35,658 nucleotides of DNA from Sinomonas atrocyanea (GTDB lineage Bacteria; Actinomycetota; Actinomycetes; Actinomycetales; Micrococcaceae). The translations under genes were made by a program, and so were the position numbers. The stretch's first letter is position 1. Every line of letters begins with the position of its first letter. Of this stretch, positions 32,566-35,658 are shown in pieces. The stretch is taken from assembly GCF_030812675.1 (NCBI RefSeq), contig NZ_JAUSTE010000021.1, positions 1 to 35,658 on the forward strand. Direction: 5' to 3'. Below the pieces are notes generated by a model. That model worked only from the letters and a program-made list of their open reading frames with translations. It did no database searches and had not been told where the DNA came from.

Positions 32566-33527
32566 GCGCCACGACCGAGACGAACGCCGCCGCTGCACCG
32601 CTGCGGGACGCGCACGACGACGACCCCCGCCGCTACGAGCACCTCACCAAGATCCGCCTCGAGGACCCGCAGGCAGTCGCCCGGGCGGCCAAGGCCCGCC
32701 GCCGCCACCCCGGCCCGGTGCTCGGGAAGCAGAACTTCATCGTGGCCGCCGACCACCCTGCCCGCGGGGCCCTGGCCGCGCAGGGCCGGCCCGAGGCCAT
32801 GGCCGACCGGCGGGAGCTGCTCGACCGGCTCCAGGTCGCCCTGGCCGACCCGGCGGTGGACGGCGTGCTCGCGAGCCCGGACATCATGGACGACCTCCTG
32901 CTCCTGGGGGCGCTCGAGGGCAAGCTCGTCTTCGGGTCGATGAACCGCGGCGGCCTCGCCGGGTTCGTCAACGAGCTCGACGACCGCTTCACCGGCCACA
33001 CGGCCGAGGCCCTCGCCGCGCTGGGTGCTGACGGCGGCAAGATGCTCACCCGCATCGCGCTCGGCGACCCGGCCACCGCCTCGATCCTCGAGAACACCGC
33101 GAAGGCGATCGACGCGCTCGCCGCCCGCGGACTCATCGCGATGGTCGAGCCCTTCCTCTCGGCCTGGGTGGACGGCGAGGTCAAGAACGACCTCTCCGCG
33201 GAGGCCGTCGTCAAGTCGGTCGCCATCGCCGAGGGCCTCGGCTCCACGAGCGCGTACACGTGGATGAAGCTGCCCGTCGTGGCCGAGATGGAGCGCGTCA
33301 TGGCCGCCACCACGATGCCTACCGTGCTCCTAGGCGGGGACCCGGCCGGGCACCAGGACGAGGTCTTCGCCTCGTGGGGCCGCGCGCTCGCGCTGCCGGG
33401 CGTGCAGGGCCTGACCGTGGGCCGGACCCTGCTCTACCCGGCCGACGGCGACGTGGCCGGTGCCGTCGCAGCCGCGGCCTCGCTGCTGCACACCGAAGAG
33501 ATCAAGCCGAAGGAGGCTTCCCAGTGA
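32562..33527 (+). CDS. Cgl0159-type class I aldolase of inositol operons
   Basis: The 321-residue (beta/alpha)8-barrel protein belongs to the family typified by Cgl0159 of the Corynebacterium glutamicum inositol cluster, often annotated as a deoxyribose-phosphate aldolase/DAHP aldolase-like protein. It contains NFIVAADHPARGAL, a lysine-bearing GGKMLTRIALGDP segment and GLTVGRTLLYP near the end. By position it could replace IolJ, cleaving 2-deoxy-5-keto-gluconate 6-phosphate to dihydroxyacetone phosphate and malonic semialdehyde. GTG 32562 overlaps the iolC stop as GTGA. Confidence 0.85.
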   Translation: MSATTETNAAAAPLRDAHDDDPRRYEHLTKIRLEDPQAVARAAKARRRHPGPVLGKQNFIVAADHPARGALAAQGRPEAMADRRELLDRLQVALADPAVDGVLASPDIMDDLLLLGALEGKLVFGSMNRGGLAGFVNELDDRFTGHTAEALAALGADGGKMLTRIALGDPATASILENTAKAIDALAARGLIAMVEPFLSAWVDGEVKNDLSAEAVVKSVAIAEGLGSTSAYTWMKLPVVAEMERVMAATTMPTVLLGGDPAGHQDEVFASWGRALALPGVQGLTVGRTLLYPADGDVAGAVAAAASLLHTEEIKPKEASQ

Positions 33528-35479
33528 GCACTACCCGCAGGATGACCGTCGCCCAGGCGGTCGTCGAGTTCCTGGGCCGCCAGTACACGGTCGACTCGGT
33601 GGGCGGCCCGGGCGGCGGCGCCTACCGCGAGCGGCTCATCCCCGGCATGTTCGGGATCTTCGGCCACGGCAACGTGGCCGGGGTGGGGCAGGCGCTCAAG
33701 CAGTGGCAGGTCGCCGACCCGGTCCTCATGCCGTACTACCAGGGCCGCAACGAGCAGGCCCAGGCCCACCAGGCCGTCGGCTACGCCCGCCACACCCGGC
33801 GCCGCCAGACCTTCGCGATCTCGACCTCGATCGGCCCGGGCTCGTCCAACCTGCTCACCGGCGCGGCCCTCGCCACGGCCAACCGCCTCCCGGCCCTCCT
33901 CCTGCCCTCGGACACGTTCGCGACCCGCGCCGCGGACCCCGTCCTGCAGCAGCTCGAGCAGCCGCACGGCTACGACATCACGGTCAACGACGCGTTCCGC
34001 CCGCTCTCGAAGTACTTCGACCGGGTTGCCCGGCCCGAGCAGCTCTTCTCCGCGCTCCTGCACGGCCTGCGCGTCCTGACGGACCCCGCCGAGACCGGTG
34101 CCGTGACGATCGCCCTGCCGCAGGACGTCCAGGCCGAGGTCTTCGAGGTCCCGGAGGAGTTCCTCGCCGAGCGCGAGTGGCGCATCCGCCGCCCCGAGCC
34201 CGAGGCCGAGGACATCGCCGAGGCCGCCCGCCGCATCCGCGCCGCGAAGCGCCCGGTGGTGATCGCGGGCGGCGGCGTGCTGTACGCCTTCGCCACCGAG
34301 CAGCTGCGCGCGTTCGCCGAGGCCACCGGCATCCCGGTCGGCTGGACCCAGGCCGGCGTCGGCTCCCTCGCGTGGGACCACCCGCAGGCCCTCGGCGCAG
34401 TCGGTTCGACCGGTACGACGGCGGCGAACGCGCTCGTGCGCGACGCCGACCTCGTGATCGGCATCGGCACCCGCTACGAGGACTTCACCACCGCCTCGCG
34501 CACCGCGTTCCAGGACCCGGGCGTGCAGTTCGTGAACATCAACGTCGCCCCGATCGACGCCTACAAGCACGGCACGTCGCTGCCGATCGTCGCCGACGCG
34601 CGCAAGGCGCTCGCCGCGCTCACGACGGCGGTGGGCGGCTACCGCGTCGGCGGCGAGCTCGAGCGCGTGGTCGCCGACGAGAAGGCCCGCTGGGACGACA
34701 CGGTGGACGCCGCGTTCGCCCAGGACCACCAGCCCCTCGTCTCCCAGAACGCCATCATCGGCGCGGTCAACCGTGCGATGGACCCGCGCGACGTCGTGAT
34801 CTGCGCCGCCGGGTCCCTCCCGGGCGATCTGCACAAGATGTGGCGCATCCGCGACCCCTTCGGCTACCACGTCGAGTACGCCTACTCCTGCATGGGCTAC
34901 GAGATCCCCGGCGGCCTCGGCGTCAAGCGCGCAGCCCTCGACGGGACGGCGAAGGGCGAGGAGAACAGGGACGTCGTCGTCATGGTCGGGGACGGCTCCT
35001 ACCTGATGATGCACACCGAGCTCGTCACCGCCGTCGCGGAGGGCATCAAGCTCATCACGGTGCTCATCCAGAACCACGGCTACGCCTCGATCGGCGCGCT
35101 GTCCGAGCAGCTCGGTTCGCAGCGCTTCGGCACGAAGTACCGCACCCTGGACCGGGCGCACCACACGTTCGACGACGGCGAGAAGCTCCCGATCGACCTC
35201 GCCACGAACGCCGAGAGCCTCGGCGTCACGGTGTACCGCATCGAGCCCGGCCCCAACGCCATCGCCGACCTCGAGGCCGCGATCGGCAAGGCCAAGGCCG
35301 CCCCGGAGGGCAGCGGCCCGATCGTGATCCACATCGAGTCGGACCCGCTCATCGACGCCCCCAGCTCGGAGTCGTGGTGGGACGTGCCCGTCTCCGGCGC
35401 CTCCGAGCTGGAATCCACCCAGCAGGCCTTCCAGACCTACACCGACCACAAGTCGCGCCAGCGGCCCTTCCTCGGCTGA
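33524..35479 (+). CDS. iolD: 3D-(3,5/4)-trihydroxycyclohexane-1,2-dione hydrolase
   Basis: IolD is a ThDP enzyme that opens the diketone ring in myo-inositol catabolism to 5-deoxyglucuronate. The 651-residue protein has the three acetolactate synthase-like domains: the N-terminal PYR domain with the ThDP-activating glutamate E77 (GRNEQAQAH), a middle domain, and the C-terminal PP domain with GDGS at 489-492 followed by the QNHGYASIG segment. GTG 33524, with AAGGAGG upstream, overlaps the previous stop by 4 bp. Confidence 0.95.
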   Translation: MSTTRRMTVAQAVVEFLGRQYTVDSVGGPGGGAYRERLIPGMFGIFGHGNVAGVGQALKQWQVADPVLMPYYQGRNEQAQAHQAVGYARHTRRRQTFAISTSIGPGSSNLLTGAALATANRLPALLLPSDTFATRAADPVLQQLEQPHGYDITVNDAFRPLSKYFDRVARPEQLFSALLHGLRVLTDPAETGAVTIALPQDVQAEVFEVPEEFLAEREWRIRRPEPEAEDIAEAARRIRAAKRPVVIAGGGVLYAFATEQLRAFAEATGIPVGWTQAGVGSLAWDHPQALGAVGSTGTTAANALVRDADLVIGIGTRYEDFTTASRTAFQDPGVQFVNINVAPIDAYKHGTSLPIVADARKALAALTTAVGGYRVGGELERVVADEKARWDDTVDAAFAQDHQPLVSQNAIIGAVNRAMDPRDVVICAAGSLPGDLHKMWRIRDPFGYHVEYAYSCMGYEIPGGLGVKRAALDGTAKGEENRDVVVMVGDGSYLMMHTELVTAVAEGIKLITVLIQNHGYASIGALSEQLGSQRFGTKYRTLDRAHHTFDDGEKLPIDLATNAESLGVTVYRIEPGPNAIADLEAAIGKAKAAPEGSGPIVIHIESDPLIDAPSSESWWDVPVSGASELESTQQAFQTYTDHKSRQRPFLG

Positions 35480-35532
35480 CCCCTCAACAGTCGGCCAGAG
35501 ACCCCTCAACGGTCCGCCAGAGACCCCTCAAC
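35478..35532 (+). repeat. 22-bp tandem repeat between iolD and mmsA
   Basis: Two full units (35478-35499 and 35500-35521) and half of a third begin GACCCCTCAAC; the full units end GCCAGA and differ at two positions. The first unit overlaps the iolD stop codon. The array fills most of the 84-bp gap. Confidence 0.85.
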
Positions 35533-35563
35533 GCTGAGAAGTACCCCAACAGGAGCACATGAG

Positions 35564-35658
35564 ATGACTGTCAAGACCATTCCGCACTTCCTCAATGGTG
35601 AGGAGACCCAGGGCGTCGGCGAGCGGACGCAGCCGGTGTTCAACCCGGCCACCGGGGA
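35564..35658 (+). CDS. mmsA: Methylmalonate-semialdehyde dehydrogenase (CoA-acylating), 5' part
   Basis: Only the first 31 codons are inside the window. The N-terminus (VKTIPHFLNGEET..., then PVFNPATG) is the standard opening of the MmsA/IolA branch of aldehyde dehydrogenases, which convert malonate semialdehyde to acetyl-CoA at the end of inositol catabolism. AGGAG lies eight bases before the ATG; an ATG five bases upstream is out of frame and stops at once. The catalytic part lies beyond the window. Confidence 0.85.
   Translation, partial: MTVKTIPHFLNGEETQGVGERTQPVFNPATG

Overview
The window is about 70% G+C. It carries only bacterial genes, many of them starting with GTG and overlapping the previous stop by 4 bp. 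The gene families fit a high-GC actinobacterium, probably Micrococcaceae (Arthrobacter/Sinomonas-like). This placement rests on gene content and on an N-carbamoylsarcosine amidase whose catalytic residues fall at the same numbers as in the Arthrobacter enzyme; no 16S or other marker gene is present.

Most of the window (about 0.4-27.7 kb) reads as a creatinine/creatine catabolic island. Two routes from creatinine to sarcosine lie side by side. The amidohydrolase route is creatininase (5752-6543) plus creatinase (2962-4212), giving creatine and then sarcosine plus urea. The deiminase-type route is an ATP-dependent N-methylhydantoinase, present as a HyuA-HyuB fusion (14509-18363), plus N-carbamoylsarcosine amidase (12083-12862), giving sarcosine, CO2 and ammonia. 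Its first step, creatinine deiminase, has no classical gene here; a small yeast-type cytosine deaminase homologue (1490-1921) is the natural candidate. Uptake is covered by an NCS1 permease (6634-8196) and three MFS carriers (4269-5642, 10616-11974, 13023-14372). Sarcosine then enters glyA-soxBDAG-purU (20293-27690): heterotetrameric sarcosine oxidase makes glycine and a folate-bound C1 unit, serine hydroxymethyltransferase combines them into serine, and formyl-THF deformylase releases surplus C1 as formate.

Regulation is visible. Two closely related IclR proteins (1967-2776 and 18616-19422), a PucR-type activator (8361-9866) and a GntR/FCD protein (19509-20171) are encoded. A 17-bp palindrome, consensus GTTGC-N7-GCAAC, occurs in 20-bp-spaced pairs at the promoters of MFS-creatinase, the carbamoylsarcosine amidase and the hyuAB/iclR divergon. 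In the amidase promoter it fills the -35/-10 spacer exactly. It looks like the operator of one or both IclR proteins.

From 27.7 to 30.8 kb there is an unrelated accessory stretch on the minus strand: an EamA exporter, a flavodoxin-like reductase and a CynX-type MFS carrier. From 31.0 kb a myo-inositol catabolic operon begins (iolC, a Cgl0159-type aldolase, iolD, mmsA cut by the window end), preceded by a Tautomerase_2 gene. A second palindrome, TTTGTCAGGACAAA, is repeated five times around the tautomerase and iolC promoters and suggests one regulator for both.

Non-coding oddities are two 17-nt C homopolymers and a 14-bp repeat of perfect Shine-Dalgarno sequences near the left end, a 32-bp-period repeat in two distant intergenic gaps in opposite orientation, and a 22-bp repeat before mmsA. 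No tRNA, rRNA, transposase, phage gene or CRISPR array was seen.
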